Shown: positions 30,698 to 40,511, numbered from the stretch's first letter. The stretch: 64,000 nt of DNA from Pycnococcus provasolii (GCA_938743325.2 OW568862.1:1279501-1343500); one strand, 5' to 3'. The notes: a model not told the origin generated them from the sequence alone. A program made the numbers and translations.

Positions 30698-31723
30698 TCA
30701 GTTCCAGTTCCAGTTCTCCCCCGAAACCCGCCCGCCCCTCGTGTTCGTCAGCTCCGCCGTGCTCAAGCGCATCGTCGACTGCTTACGACGCCAAAAGCAG
30801 AGCGTGCGCACCGCCAAATCACGGGCCGTACGCAGATGCGGAATCAATTGGTCACGGCAGTAGTAGCAAGCGATTGCCACCGCCACGGCGACGATGAAGA
30901 AGAAGAAAGTCACTTGGGCACGAGAGTTGTCGTCGTTCGAAGGCATGTTTCCGTCCGACACGTAGAAGACATTGTTGTCAAAGGATGGTGGCTCTGGAGG
31001 TTCACCACTCGGCATGATAGGTGCTGGTACTGGCACGTCTTGTTGTTGTTCTTCAAGCCCGCCTCCGTAGTGCTCCTCAGCCCTGAACGGGATTTCGCGC
31101 CATGCCGTATCATCTGTTTTGTCTTCCGCCGTTGTTGTCAAATCACCAGCAGCAGCAATGGTAGCATCATCATTATTATCCTGTGCCACCTCTTTCACCT
31201 CGTTCGGCTCGTCGTTGCCACCAGCAGCTGCCTCAACCTTGTCGAGAATTCCCGGCTGTTCGCTGAGCATCGCATGGTACGTAGATTGAATTTGTTCGTC
31301 AGTCATCGCCGAGCTACCCGTCGTCGTGTTTGTTGATCTGGCAGCTAGCTCATTGATCATCGGTGGTGGTGGTGGTGCAATTGTCTGTTGCACATCATCA
31401 CTGCTGGTGGACAAATGCGATGGCGAATTGGTAGTCGCAATAGTAGTATATGCATCCACCGCCTCCTTTGGTTCTTTTGCGTCCTGTTGATTGAGCCATT
31501 GCTTGAGCGCATCGTCGACGCTCTCTTTCAAATGATGCTCAGGTGATTGCAGTTCTCCCCCCTCCTCCTGCTGAGCTGGAAGAGGCTCCGCCGCCGGCAC
31601 ATCCACCTCCATCTGCAGCTGTGCCATCGCCACCTTGATCAGGCTATTGTGCGTGTCGAGTAGCGACAGCACCACGAAGAGAACCACGATCGCCAGCATC
31701 ATCATCTTCCTCATCGACGCCAT
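30698..31723 (-). CDS. Single-pass membrane protein of unknown function
   Basis: This 341-aa protein starts with a signal peptide or anchor (MMMLAIVVLFVVLSLL, residues 6-22). About 240 residues of acidic, Gln/Thr/Pro-rich, probably disordered sequence follow, with several N-x-T sites. A strong membrane segment (VTFFFFIVAVAVAIACYYC, about residues 275-293) precedes a basic cytosolic tail of about 50 residues ending ENWNWN. The layout is type I. I recognise no family. Codon use and GC are a little lower than its neighbours. It sits between the GT29 and SAS-4-like genes on the same strand. Confidence 0.65.
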   Translation of the reverse strand: MASMRKMMMLAIVVLFVVLSLLDTHNSLIKVAMAQLQMEVDVPAAEPLPAQQEEGGELQSPEHHLKESVDDALKQWLNQQDAKEPKEAVDAYTTIATTNSPSHLSTSSDDVQQTIAPPPPPMINELAARSTNTTTGSSAMTDEQIQSTYHAMLSEQPGILDKVEAAAGGNDEPNEVKEVAQDNNDDATIAAAGDLTTTAEDKTDDTAWREIPFRAEEHYGGGLEEQQQDVPVPAPIMPSGEPPEPPSFDNNVFYVSDGNMPSNDDNSRAQVTFFFFIVAVAVAIACYYCRDQLIPHLRTARDLAVRTLCFWRRKQSTMRLSTAELTNTRGGRVSGENWNWN

Positions 31724-31876
31724 CTAATTGTAAAAACGTCACTGATGCGTGCCGCAGGGTAGGGTCAAGGCCTGCAATGGGGCGAAGGGAGGGGGAGGGG
31801 GATGGAGCGCCCGAGGCTGCGCCGGACTCTTTTCCCCTTATGTGGGGATCCGTCGCTGAATTATAAAAAGTTTCTA

Positions 31877-34321
31877 TTAAGCGGCAATCTCGCTCGCCGG
31901 TCCGTGCGGCCGCGACGGCGGTCCACCGCGCAAGGCTGCGAGCGCACGCAGGCGCACGGGTGCCTCCGCCGGCGGCACGTCCTCCTCCTCGCCATTCGCG
32001 TCGACGAGGCGGCACGCGCCATCCGGGAAGAGGATCTCTTTCGACCCGCCAACGAAATGGGCCTCCGCCTGTCCGCCGGGGAAAAAATAGAGCTCAGGTG
32101 CGCCGTTGCCGCTGGAATTTGATGCATGCCACGTACCTACTTCAGCGTAGTAGTACTCAACGGTGCCGTCCGTGCGCTGCACCTTCAAGTCGCCGTTCGT
32201 GAAGCCCACAACCATCCCGCCGTCCGCACGTGTCTCCTTCACGGTGCCGTTGGGGAAGCGAACGACGCGAGGCGCTCGTTTCCCCGAAGGTGCCGCGGGT
32301 TCTGATGCACGTAGAGGCGACGCCGGGCTGGCGGAAGCCTTCGCGGCGATTGCACCGGATGATGACGTCGTCGACATCGACATCGTCATCGGCGCTGACG
32401 ACGTCGGAACCTCCGCCACCGAGCGACGCTCACGCCTTGTCGCGGCGTCCGCCGCCGCAGCCGCACGCTCCTCAGCCGCAAGCTTTGCAACGCCCAGCCT
32501 CCTCACCTCGTCCTCGAGCTCGTTCACGCGAGACGAAAGATCGCCGTTCCTTGAGCGCAGACGCTCCGTCTCCATCTTGTGACGTCGATCTTGCGCACGT
32601 GCGGCAGACTTCACCTCCTCCAGCTCCGTCGTTGCACGCTCGAGCTCCTCTCTTCCCTTCTTGGTCGTGAGCTGAGCATCCGCCCACTGGCTCTGCTGAT
32701 CAAGAAGGCGACGCTCGCGACGTGCAAGTTTGTCCGCCGTCGTCTTCGCGTCCGCAGCCGCCGCCAATGCCGACGCAGTACGTTCTGCCTCCACCTCGAG
32801 TGCCTTGGCGTGCTTGGCGCGCTCACGCTCGAGCTCCGTTCGCAAGGCGAGGCTTCGACGTCTCTCCTCCTTCGCCACACGCTCCGCCTCCTCAGCACGT
32901 GCACGCAGCTCTGCCATTTCCGCCGCCACTGCCGCGGTATTATGCTGCTGCTGCTGCTGCTGCGGCTGCGGCTGTGGCGGCTGAGTCGCGTCAGCACTGC
33001 GTCGCATCGTCCGCCGCCTCGTACTTGCCGTCGCTCGCCGGCTCGCGGAAGCAGCTGGGGTTGGCTCAGCGTAGAAGAGCGAGCGAACGAGCTCGGACGG
33101 CGGTGCTTCCTGCACTCGCACTGCAGCGGGTGATGCGCCATCAACGTCCTCTTCCCACATATCCTCGTCGTCCGCGCTGGCTGGCGCCGGCGCTCTCGCT
33201 ATCTTCCGCAGGCTGTGCTGGTGCTGGTGCTGGTGCTGGTGCTGGTGCTGGTGCTGCTCGTCACCCTCTCCCCATAGCGGATTGTCCGTGCTGAATCGCG
33301 TTCCATTCGGCGTGTCCGTCTTCGATGCCCAAGCATGCTGCTGAGGTCCCCCCCGAGGTTCCCCCGAAGGCTGAGGAGCGCCAAGCGACGCCGCAAGCTC
33401 GTCCCACAGGTCGTTGCTCTGAGCAGGAGGTTGCGCGTGCTCGCCGCCCGCGTCGCGCGCGCATGCCGCCTCAATTCGCTCGAACTCATCCAGCTCCGGC
33501 GTCTTTGACTTGACAGGCTCGTTGTCCGAGACGACTTCCTCGTCACCGAAGCCGTAGTCTTGAGCAGAACCGGCAAGGTGCATCGCCGCGTAGCTGGTGT
33601 GCTGCTGAGGCTGGTGGTGTTGCAGCTTTTGCCTTGACGCAGGTGGAGGCTGTCTGTAGCCGTCTTCGTCGTGGTAGCCACTGTCCACCTCGGCAGGAGC
33701 GGCGTAAGCGTCTGCAGCATATGCCATATCTTGATAACGGTACGTGTCAGTGCTGTGGCTCACGCTTCGGCTGACGCTGGACGGCGACACCTCGAGCGGC
33801 ACCTCAGGCCTAGGTGGCGTGTAGACATTTGGCTGCTGCTGGTTGGCGTTCGCCGTGGCCCTTGCCGTTGCGGACGAAACGTCGGGCGACCTGGGCACAT
33901 CTGCACCTTTCCCCGCCGTGCGTCCAGAGTCCACCTTGGCCTGCACGGCCGGCACGTGCACGGCAGCCGCCTTTCCCTTTCTCGGTATGACAGTGAGTTT
34001 ATTTCTCGACCCTTTCTTAAGGAACGGCCTTGGCGACGGCGTGTCCACCAGTTGAGAAGCCGCCTCCATCTGGTTCGTCGTGTTGGCGAGAACTTCGGAG
34101 TTACCTTCAGCGACGTTGATGTGCAGCTTGGCCGTCTGCTGCGTTTGTTGCACTAGTCTCGGCCGGTTATCCTCCGGCGTGTTCGTGACATCGGGCGAGT
34201 GCGAGAGCGACGCCTCGAGGAGTTCCGAGAAGGACGCGACGCCACGCACGGGCGTCGCGTCTATGTCCTGTGTGCTCAAGGGTTCCGGGGAACCTGTGTG
34301 CTCAACAACAACCGATGCCAT
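31877..34321 (-). CDS. SAS4: SAS-4/CPAP-like centriole protein (TCP10 C-terminal domain)
   Basis: This protein of 814 aa starts at ATG 34321. The N-terminal half is disordered, with a His/Gln tract encoded by CTGGTG repeats near 33218-33252. Residues about 430-640 form a long coiled coil (Ala/Glu/Arg-rich heptads). The C-terminus (about 690-790) is a TCP10_C/G-box beta sheet with its repeated glycine turns: VRFPNGTVKETRADGG, VGFTNGDLKVQRTDGT, ELYFFPGGQAEAHFVGG, ILFPDGACRLVD. This pairing is that of SAS-4/CPAP, a scaffold needed to build centrioles and basal bodies. The presence of this gene predicts basal bodies at some life stage. Other TCP10_C proteins exist, so SAS-4 itself is likely rather than certain. 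Confidence 0.82.
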   Translation of the reverse strand: MASVVVEHTGSPEPLSTQDIDATPVRGVASFSELLEASLSHSPDVTNTPEDNRPRLVQQTQQTAKLHINVAEGNSEVLANTTNQMEAASQLVDTPSPRPFLKKGSRNKLTVIPRKGKAAAVHVPAVQAKVDSGRTAGKGADVPRSPDVSSATARATANANQQQPNVYTPPRPEVPLEVSPSSVSRSVSHSTDTYRYQDMAYAADAYAAPAEVDSGYHDEDGYRQPPPASRQKLQHHQPQQHTSYAAMHLAGSAQDYGFGDEEVVSDNEPVKSKTPELDEFERIEAACARDAGGEHAQPPAQSNDLWDELAASLGAPQPSGEPRGGPQQHAWASKTDTPNGTRFSTDNPLWGEGDEQHQHQHQHQHQHQHSLRKIARAPAPASADDEDMWEEDVDGASPAAVRVQEAPPSELVRSLFYAEPTPAASASRRATASTRRRTMRRSADATQPPQPQPQQQQQQHNTAAVAAEMAELRARAEEAERVAKEERRRSLALRTELERERAKHAKALEVEAERTASALAAAADAKTTADKLARRERRLLDQQSQWADAQLTTKKGREELERATTELEEVKSAARAQDRRHKMETERLRSRNGDLSSRVNELEDEVRRLGVAKLAAEERAAAAADAATRRERRSVAEVPTSSAPMTMSMSTTSSSGAIAAKASASPASPLRASEPAAPSGKRAPRVVRFPNGTVKETRADGGMVVGFTNGDLKVQRTDGTVEYYYAEVGTWHASNSSGNGAPELYFFPGGQAEAHFVGGSKEILFPDGACRLVDANGEEEDVPPAEAPVRLRALAALRGGPPSRPHGPASEIAA

Positions 34322-34771
34322 CACTATTGGCTAAGCTAAGAGCAGCCCGCAAGCGGTAACGAGATAACTACGATATGGGTGGTGGTGTGCGTGATGTGAT
34401 GTGATGGAGTGATGGGAGTGATGGGAGTGTGAATAGTTTTTCCCGCCGTCTTCCTTCTCTCTCTGATAGGAGGAGGGGCGAGGGCGAAAAGCAGAAGCAG
34501 ATGAAGAGCGGGAGGGAGGGAGGGATGTGATGTTCTTTCTTCCCTTCCCCTTCCCGCGTTTTCTCTCCCCCCCCTTGGCGTTCTTTTTCCCCCGTGGTTC
34601 ATTCGGGATCCCTCCCAGGTCGGAGTTCCGTTCCAGATCCTCGTCCTTGGGGGTTAGGGTTTCTGGTTAGGGTTAGGGTTAGGGTTAGGGTTAGGGTTAG
34701 GAAGTCCTTATTTTCGTGGGTTTCCCTGCCGCCGAAGTCTTCTCCTTCTCCCTCTCCTTCTCCCAGCATAA
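34322..34771. other. Divergent promoter region with TTAGGG tract
   Basis: This is the spacer between the SAS-4-like and METTL genes. It has a GTGATG-rich simple sequence (34385-34430), pyrimidine/purine-rich DNA and the TTAGGG tract at 34651-34701. Confidence 0.65.
34651..34701 (+). repeat. Telomere-like TTAGGG tract (5' of METTL gene)
   Basis: Seven to eight TTAGGG units with one interruption, in the orientation opposite to most other tracts of the window; 71 bp before the METTL start codon. Confidence 0.95.
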
Positions 34772-35812
34772 ATGGCGGGTAGCGTTCTCCTCGCTCCTCG
34801 GTCGCCGCACAACACTCCGGTGCGCCACAGCCACAGCCACAGCCACGCCAGAACTGCACAGAACATGCAGCGCCGGCCCTGGTGGTACCCGGCGGGAAGA
34901 CTCGTGTGCTGCTGCTGCTACGGAAGCGCTTCCCGTGCAACGTCGGAGTTACATCCCTCGTCAGATAACCTGTTGGCGCAAGATGGCGAACCTGCTGCAG
35001 GCGACCCCGCCGAGGCTCAACACTGGGAGTCGTTCTACTCGCAGCACGCAAACAGGTTCTTCAAGCACAGGTACTACCTACGCAAGGACTGGGGGGAACT
35101 CATGCCACCCGCCGTCCGCGCGAACCCGCTCGCGCACATTCCTCCACTCGAACCGGATAAGGCGCCGCCGCCGGGGGAGAACAGCAAGCGCGTGCTCGAG
35201 CTTGGTAGCGGCGTCGGCAACGCAGCCTTCCCGCTCGTGCGTGCAAACCCGAACCTCGTCGTGACGTGCGTTGACTGCTCTCGGTCAGCACTCGACGTCA
35301 TCGAGTCGTCGCCGGAGTACGACCCGAGGAGAATGCAAACCTTGCACCGCGACGCCTCGTGCGATCCCATCTGCGACGAGCCTGCGACGTACGACTACGT
35401 CTCCATGGTGTACTTTCTCTCCGCGCTTGACGAGGATGGGAGAAAGCACGCCATCGCGGAGGCATATCGTGCACTGAAACCCGACGGGGGCACGGTGCTG
35501 TTCCGTGACTACGCCGAAGGGGATATGGTGCAGCTGCGCATGGCGGCGAAGAACGAGCGTCGCGCCGGCGGCGCCACCGTGGACAACAAGGCGGACTCGA
35601 CAGCAGGCCTCGCCGTTGACGCTTCAGGCAAGTTCTTTCGTCGAGGCGACAACACACTCTCGTACTTCTTTGGCTGCGACGAGCTCGCCGCGGCTATGGA
35701 GGCTGGCGGATTTCGCACGGCGCACCTGGAGGTGCACGAGCGCGAGAACGTAAATCGCAAGCACGGCACGGTGATGAAGCGCAAATTTGTGCAGGGCCGC
35801 TTCGTGAAGTGA
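34772..35812 (+). CDS. METTL2/6/8-type tRNA m3C methyltransferase
   Basis: This 346-aa protein has the family pattern in order. It starts HWESFYSQHANRFFKHRYYLRKDW, continues with the SAM site VLELGSGVGNAAFPL (about residue 142) and VTCVDCSRSAL, then FRDYAEGDMVQLRM and GKFFRRGDNTLSYFF. The tail is NRKHGTVMKRKFVQGRFVK, near identical in form to the METTL2/6/8 end. Family members make 3-methylcytidine at position 32 of tRNAs; METTL8 acts in mitochondria. The first ~60 residues, with a His/Ser-rich stretch and Arg, could be an organelle presequence (inference). TGTAA at 35868-35872 follows the stop. It converges with LSM7. Confidence 0.9.
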   Translation: MAGSVLLAPRSPHNTPVRHSHSHSHARTAQNMQRRPWWYPAGRLVCCCCYGSASRATSELHPSSDNLLAQDGEPAAGDPAEAQHWESFYSQHANRFFKHRYYLRKDWGELMPPAVRANPLAHIPPLEPDKAPPPGENSKRVLELGSGVGNAAFPLVRANPNLVVTCVDCSRSALDVIESSPEYDPRRMQTLHRDASCDPICDEPATYDYVSMVYFLSALDEDGRKHAIAEAYRALKPDGGTVLFRDYAEGDMVQLRMAAKNERRAGGATVDNKADSTAGLAVDASGKFFRRGDNTLSYFFGCDELAAAMEAGGFRTAHLEVHERENVNRKHGTVMKRKFVQGRFVK

Positions 35813-35940
35813 GGATGCGCGCACTGCTCCGGTCGCGTGTCGTGTCGTTCACAAGATTTGCGTGTACTGTAATGTGAATTACACCTTTCAACAAAGTTGT
35901 ACCTTCGCGACGTGATCCGAAGCAGTGACGCAGCGAAGGT

Positions 35941-36240
35941 CTACTCTGCGGCTTCCGGGTTGATAAACGGGTTTGCAATTTCCGTCTTTCCCGTTTCCGG
36001 CGCGACGAGCATGACAGCCGTACCTCGCAGCACGACGAGTCCGAGCGGTCTGGTTGCGTCCGTGACCTTCGTCGGGTCTTCTGGGTCGCGCAGGTACTCG
36101 ACGCCTTCGTCGAGCACGAGGTTAAGCAGTTGATCGTATCCCTTGAGAACGCCCATCATTTCCCTCCCTCCCGCGAGTTTGACGTGCACCTGGCTGTCTA
36201 CGAACTTCGCGAGGTCGAGCACAGTCTCCTTGCGCGCCAT
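35941..36240 (-). CDS. LSM7: U6 snRNA-associated Sm-like protein LSm7
   Basis: This 99-aa protein, normal for LSm7, has MARKETVLDLAKFVD, the Sm1 motif VHVKLAGGREMMGVLKGYDQLLNLVLDE, the LSm7-type insert YLRDPEDPTKVTDATRPLG and the Sm2 motif LVVLRGTAVMLV. It belongs to the LSm1-7 and LSm2-8 rings, with LSm4 encoded 15 kb to the left. TTACA at 35879-35883 gives TGTAA in sense and overlaps the METTL 3' region. Confidence 0.95.
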   Translation of the reverse strand: MARKETVLDLAKFVDSQVHVKLAGGREMMGVLKGYDQLLNLVLDEGVEYLRDPEDPTKVTDATRPLGLVVLRGTAVMLVAPETGKTEIANPFINPEAAE

Positions 36241-36502
36241 GGATGATGATGAAGTCAGCAGTCAGCAGTCAGCGTACTCTCCAACCCACCAAGTATTTTT
36301 AAAATAGAACAAGCCTGCTGTTATAACGTTAACAACTGAAGCGTATCGAGCAACGCACTGCAAACTGTTCGCAAAGAATAATATTAGGTAAGTACGCAAG
36401 AGGCGCACGCACAGGCCGACACCGACCGAGAGGCAAAACCGGAGACACCAGCAGGACAGGGAAAAACAGAGGCGGCGGAAAAAAAGAACACAGACGGCGG
36501 AG

Positions 36503-36560
36503 AACCCTAACCTAACCTAACCCTAACCCTAGCCCTAGCCCTAACTCAAAACCCTAACCT
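36503..36560 (+). repeat. Degenerate telomere-like tract (5' of LSM7)
   Basis: CCCTAA, CCTAA and CCCTAG units mixed, about 263 bp before the LSM7 start and directly next to the hairpin. Confidence 0.9.
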
Positions 36561-36600
36561 GACAAGCTCGATTTCGTTACCACGCTTCGTCATAACCTTG

Positions 36601-36746
36601 CATGTGTCGTCGTGGTGGGCGTTCGTCGTGGTCGACGTCGAGCACGTCCAACCCCCAGCTCTGTCCGTCTCAACCCCCAAAGCTAGCCCTCTCCGTTGGA
36701 CGTGCTCGACGTCGACCACGACGAACGCCCACCACGACGACACATG
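36601..36746. repeat. Perfect inverted repeat, 52-bp arms, 42-nt loop
   Basis: Arm 36601-36652 (starting CATGTGTCGTCGTGG) is exactly complementary to 36695-36746; pairing continues beyond with a 2-nt slip (CCTTG/CAAGG). As RNA this would form a 52-bp perfect hairpin. It may be a small MITE or a small-RNA precursor; no coding sense is seen, since both strands read the same peptide. Confidence 0.9.
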
Positions 36747-37400
36747 TACAAGGCGCAATCTGCGGGGTGGGATTCGGCATAGCGACCCGTCGTTTCATAT
36801 CTGGCAATTTTGTGGCCTGGGAGATCTCCTGCCAAAAAATCCCAAGCGCTTTTCCAAGCAGAAATGGCGCAAATTTCGGGGCGGAACTGGGCGGAAAACA
36901 AAAGATGGCCCCCTCTTCGGAGTCGTCTGTCTAAAGGGGACGACCCACTCACCGATGTTTGAGTTTCCCCGCAGAGGTTGGATCCCACGCGACGGAAAAA
37001 GAGGGGTCCCTTCCCTCCCCTTCTCCCTCCCCCTCCGCAAAAGGGTCCCCCTTTTTTCCCACGCGGCCAATTAATTCTCGGTGGAGAAAAGATAGAAAGC
37101 GCATGTGTGCAGAAATTGCAGAAATGGGAGCCCCAGGAAGTGGATAGGCCCAGGCCGGAGGGGGGCAAAAAAGCCTCAAAAAGTGCCACAGCGCACTTTC
37201 TTTGATTCCTCAGGACGATTTTTGGCTGTTGAAGGCACCTCGAAGACAGAAATCCAACAACGAATACCTCCCTTTGAGACCCTCCCCTCCCCTGCTCGCC
37301 TGCTTCAGGCGTCCTCAACTCGTTTTGTTCAGCAGCATAGGCTCTCCTACTTCGAAGCAGCCATGGCGTCCTCCTGCGCGTGCTTGTGAGTAGTGTCTCG

Positions 37401-37453
37401 TAGCTTAGTGTTTCTTAGTAGCTTAGTGTTTCTTAGTAGCTTAGTGTTTCTTC
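37401..37453 (+). repeat. 18-bp tandem repeat, three copies
   Basis: Unit TAGCTTAGTGTTTCTTAG, two perfect copies and one nearly full copy, about 260 bp before the MYB start. Confidence 0.95.
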
Positions 37454-37706
37454 TATCTCTACCTGTGTGTTTACTTGTGCTCACATTTCATTTCCTGGCT
37501 CGCATTGTTCTGGTGGATTTCTCGTTCCTTATACATTTCTGGTGGATTTCGTTTCCTCGCTTCTTGCTTCTTCTTTTTGAAGAATAAGGGATTGATTGAT
37601 TCATTACACTTCAATTACACTCATTCAACGTGGTGGCAGGTTGTGCCTTCCTACACCTCTCTCTCTCTCTTCTTTCCCTCATCCGCTCGTCGTTCAATAA
37701 CAGAAT

Positions 37707-40511
37707 ATGACCAAGACAAACAGCTTCTCGGATGATGGTGAGATGACGGAGAATCCGGATTCGGAAGAGAGTCCGAACAACACCCAACAACTTCTGCCAT
37801 CATCTTCGGCACCGCCCCCTCCTCCATCATCCTTTGTCACCGCCGCAGCTCTCGCCGCAGCCATGGCAACCATCCACCCGCATTCCACCTCATCCCAGCA
37901 AACGCACGGGCCACTGAAAGTACGAAAGCCGTACACGATAACGAAACAGCGAGAACGGTGGACCGACGAGGAACACAACCGCTTCAAGGAGGCTCTGCGC
38001 AAGTACGGGCGTGCTTGGCGTCGCATCCAGGAGTACATCGGAACGAAATCGGCTGTGCAAATCCGGTCTCACGCGCAGAAGTGGTTCTCCAAGCTGGAAC
38101 GAGAGGCGGCGAATAACTCGGGTGGTGCGGGTGCTGGAGCGATGGAAAACTTGGACAGCATACCTCCGCCAAGGCCGAAGCGTAAGCCTCTTTACCCGTA
38201 CCCCAAAAAGGCTGCAAAGGCGCTGAGCGTCGAAGGCTTGGCAAACTCGCCACCGGCAACCTCTCAGGCGGTTGCTGCAGCCGCGGCGGCAGCCGCCGCT
38301 GCTGGAGCGAGTCCAGCCGCTGCCGCTGCCATAGCGGCGGCAGCTGCCGCTCACGCGGCGCCTGCAGCCACAACCACCACGACCACCACGACGTCCGTTC
38401 CTCCGCCTCCTCACCACCAAAATGGTCATCACTCAGGCCATCCACCACCACCTCCACCAATCGTGCCACCCCCGAGACCTTCGTCAACCACCACGATGCT
38501 CACCACGGATGCGTGCGGTGCTGGCACGCCGAGTGTGGCGGCAGCGGCGGCGGCGGCGGCGGCGGCGGCAGGTTACCATCACCTGTTTGCACCCATGGCG
38601 AAGCCGCTGCACAGATCGAGCAGCGAGGCCTTTGGTGGGCCTGTGAGAAATACACCTGATCAGTCTGCTATGTTGGCGGCAGCGGCAGCTGCGGCGGCAG
38701 CCGCGGCGGCACACCCGCAGATTTCGCACGCCGCTGCCGGTGCTGCTGCTGGTGGTGCTCCTCCTCCGCCACCCCCGCCTCCGCCACCTCCCCCGCCCCC
38801 GCCACCTCCCATGTCGCGCTCCACATCGGACCACAATTTTGCAGCCGCGGCTGCTGCGGCGCAGCAGCTGATTCAGCAGGCGGCGGCGGCTCAAGCTCAG
38901 GTGTCGACTCCGCAGCCGACGACGTCAGCGTCCGCCTTTGCACGATGGTCTGCGGCAAACATGGGATCGTACTCGCCGAACCATCTTGCCACCTCGTTGG
39001 CGCATCCAGCCCTCGCGCTGTTTGCCCAACAGCAGATGGCGGCTGCCATGGCTACCAATCCAGTAGGAGCGTGGGGAGCCTTCCCCACGGCGGCTTTCGC
39101 GCAGCAGCTGCAGAGCGCGGGTATGCAGAATGCCCTCGCAAGCCTTGGCGCGTTCGTGCCTGGTGCCAGCTTGACACCCGCACAGTCGATGACAGCCATC
39201 ATGACATCAAACGCCATGACTCAGCAGCAGATGCAGCAGCAGGCGGCGGCGCTTGCGCAGTTAGCCAAGGCGAATGCCTCGCATTCTTCGCAGGACATTG
39301 CCGCCGCGGCTATGGCCGCCGCGGCTGGAAATGCCAACAATAATGGGCATACAAACGACGAGACTGCACAGCGTCGTGCGGAAAGAGTCAGCCGCCTTCG
39401 TGAGGCGAAGATGCGAAGAACATCCTCGTATGGGCGTAATGACCGTGAGATGAGCTGCGACATCCAGGGAAGTGGCAGTGGCACGACTCATGGAAATGGC
39501 TCGGAACAGAAGAACGTCAAGGGACAACAAGTGGATGCGACGAGGGCTGCAGCCGCGCATGCGATCCCTAGTGCCAACGCGGCAACTGCAGCCGCTGCTG
39601 CAGCTGCACCCGCGCCAATGAAGGTGGGCACGTTGGCAAAGGAAGCACCCACAGCTGCAAACATGACCGCCGTTCCCATGGACGAGAATGCTGTCCACAA
39701 TACCGCTACCATCTCCGCCGCCGCAGCAGCAGCAGCTGCAGCAGCAGCTGCCGCCACGGCGGCAGCGGCAGCAGCCACCGTCGAAGAGAAGAATAATCCT
39801 CCTCGCTCCACAAAGCCTGTCGTCGCCACGGCTGCGAAGCAGGCTCGGCAGGACACCGCAGCCGCCGGCGTGGCGTTCGCGGGTGCAGGTCGCACCGCCA
39901 CGGCGAAGAATCATGGTTCGGGCATCGATGCGAACGGAAATGCCAATGGTGGAACAAATGGACGGAGCAGTAGCGGATCGGATGATCCAAGGCATGTTGG
40001 CAATGTCGACAACAACATCAGATTGGGAGGCACGCGATCACCCACGGAACGTGAGCAGAGCCCAAATGCCAGCGACGAGGCGACGACAAACCCAAAGGGC
40101 GTGCCCGCTGGGCCAGTCAAAGACCCGTCACCACCCACGGAGGGTGCCTCCAACGAGCTGCGGCCAGGTGCCGACGGCAACGGCAGTGGAAACGGAAACG
40201 GAAGTGGATCTCATGGTGGCTCTGGCGATGGCACAGGCGCACTAACGACCGAACCGCTGACGCAAGGTACCCGCACGACGCGCTCGGCATCTGCGGCGCC
40301 TGTCAATTGCCACAATCAACCTGTGGGGCCAAATGTGTATCAGCCATCGAAGAGAAGTGGGTCGCGCGACAGCCACACTCCCTCGGCGGCATTTCACAAG
40401 GTTAGCTCCGAAGGGAAGAAGCGATTTGACCGTTTGTTCCAAGGCAACAACATGCTGCCTCAGAATTTTCTAAGGTCCCAACAGGATGAGAAAGAATCGG
40501 AACCGCGGTGA
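37707..40511 (+). CDS. SHAQKYF-class (CCA1/LHY/RVE-like) MYB transcription factor
   Basis: This 934-aa protein has one MYB repeat at about residues 80-134: RERWTDEEHNRFKEALRKYGRAW, then IGTKSAVQIRSHAQKWFSKLE. The SHAQK(Y/W)F signature defines the plant-specific 1R-MYB class that includes the circadian factors CCA1, LHY and REVEILLE. The rest is low complexity: long Ala runs, His/Gln/Pro tracts, Asn/Gly/Ser-rich C-terminus. Such runs make it more than twice the size of land-plant relatives. The short conserved end FDRLFQGNNMLPQNFLRSQQDEKE may be a second functional motif. It is a nuclear DNA-binding protein; evening-element binding is likely by family, not shown. Confidence 0.9.
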   Translation: MTKTNSFSDDGEMTENPDSEESPNNTQQLLPSSSAPPPPPSSFVTAAALAAAMATIHPHSTSSQQTHGPLKVRKPYTITKQRERWTDEEHNRFKEALRKYGRAWRRIQEYIGTKSAVQIRSHAQKWFSKLEREAANNSGGAGAGAMENLDSIPPPRPKRKPLYPYPKKAAKALSVEGLANSPPATSQAVAAAAAAAAAAGASPAAAAAIAAAAAAHAAPAATTTTTTTTSVPPPPHHQNGHHSGHPPPPPPIVPPPRPSSTTTMLTTDACGAGTPSVAAAAAAAAAAAGYHHLFAPMAKPLHRSSSEAFGGPVRNTPDQSAMLAAAAAAAAAAAAHPQISHAAAGAAAGGAPPPPPPPPPPPPPPPPPMSRSTSDHNFAAAAAAAQQLIQQAAAAQAQVSTPQPTTSASAFARWSAANMGSYSPNHLATSLAHPALALFAQQQMAAAMATNPVGAWGAFPTAAFAQQLQSAGMQNALASLGAFVPGASLTPAQSMTAIMTSNAMTQQQMQQQAAALAQLAKANASHSSQDIAAAAMAAAAGNANNNGHTNDETAQRRAERVSRLREAKMRRTSSYGRNDREMSCDIQGSGSGTTHGNGSEQKNVKGQQVDATRAAAAHAIPSANAATAAAAAAAPAPMKVGTLAKEAPTAANMTAVPMDENAVHNTATISAAAAAAAAAAAAATAAAAAATVEEKNNPPRSTKPVVATAAKQARQDTAAAGVAFAGAGRTATAKNHGSGIDANGNANGGTNGRSSSGSDDPRHVGNVDNNIRLGGTRSPTEREQSPNASDEATTNPKGVPAGPVKDPSPPTEGASNELRPGADGNGSGNGNGSGSHGGSGDGTGALTTEPLTQGTRTTRSASAAPVNCHNQPVGPNVYQPSKRSGSRDSHTPSAAFHKVSSEGKKRFDRLFQGNNMLPQNFLRSQQDEKESEPR

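Larger units (their letters stand above)
36241..37706. other. Long divergent spacer with telomere-like tract, hairpin and tandem repeat
   Basis: This 1.47-kb spacer between LSM7 and the MYB gene has no supported coding sequence. It holds a CCCTAA-like tract (36503-36560), a perfect inverted repeat (36601-36746), a GC-rich middle (36760-37380) and an 18-bp tandem repeat (37401-37453). The last 250 bp are pyrimidine-rich and may be the MYB 5' untranslated region. Confidence 0.6.

Noticed and set aside
34651-34701. TTAGGG tract as a chromosome end
   Set aside because: Genes continue on both sides and tracts of both orientations recur, so they are interstitial.
36546-37074. Frames on both strands reading VHVSSWWAFVVVDVEHV
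   Set aside because: Product of the perfect inverted repeat at 36601-36746, not protein-coding.
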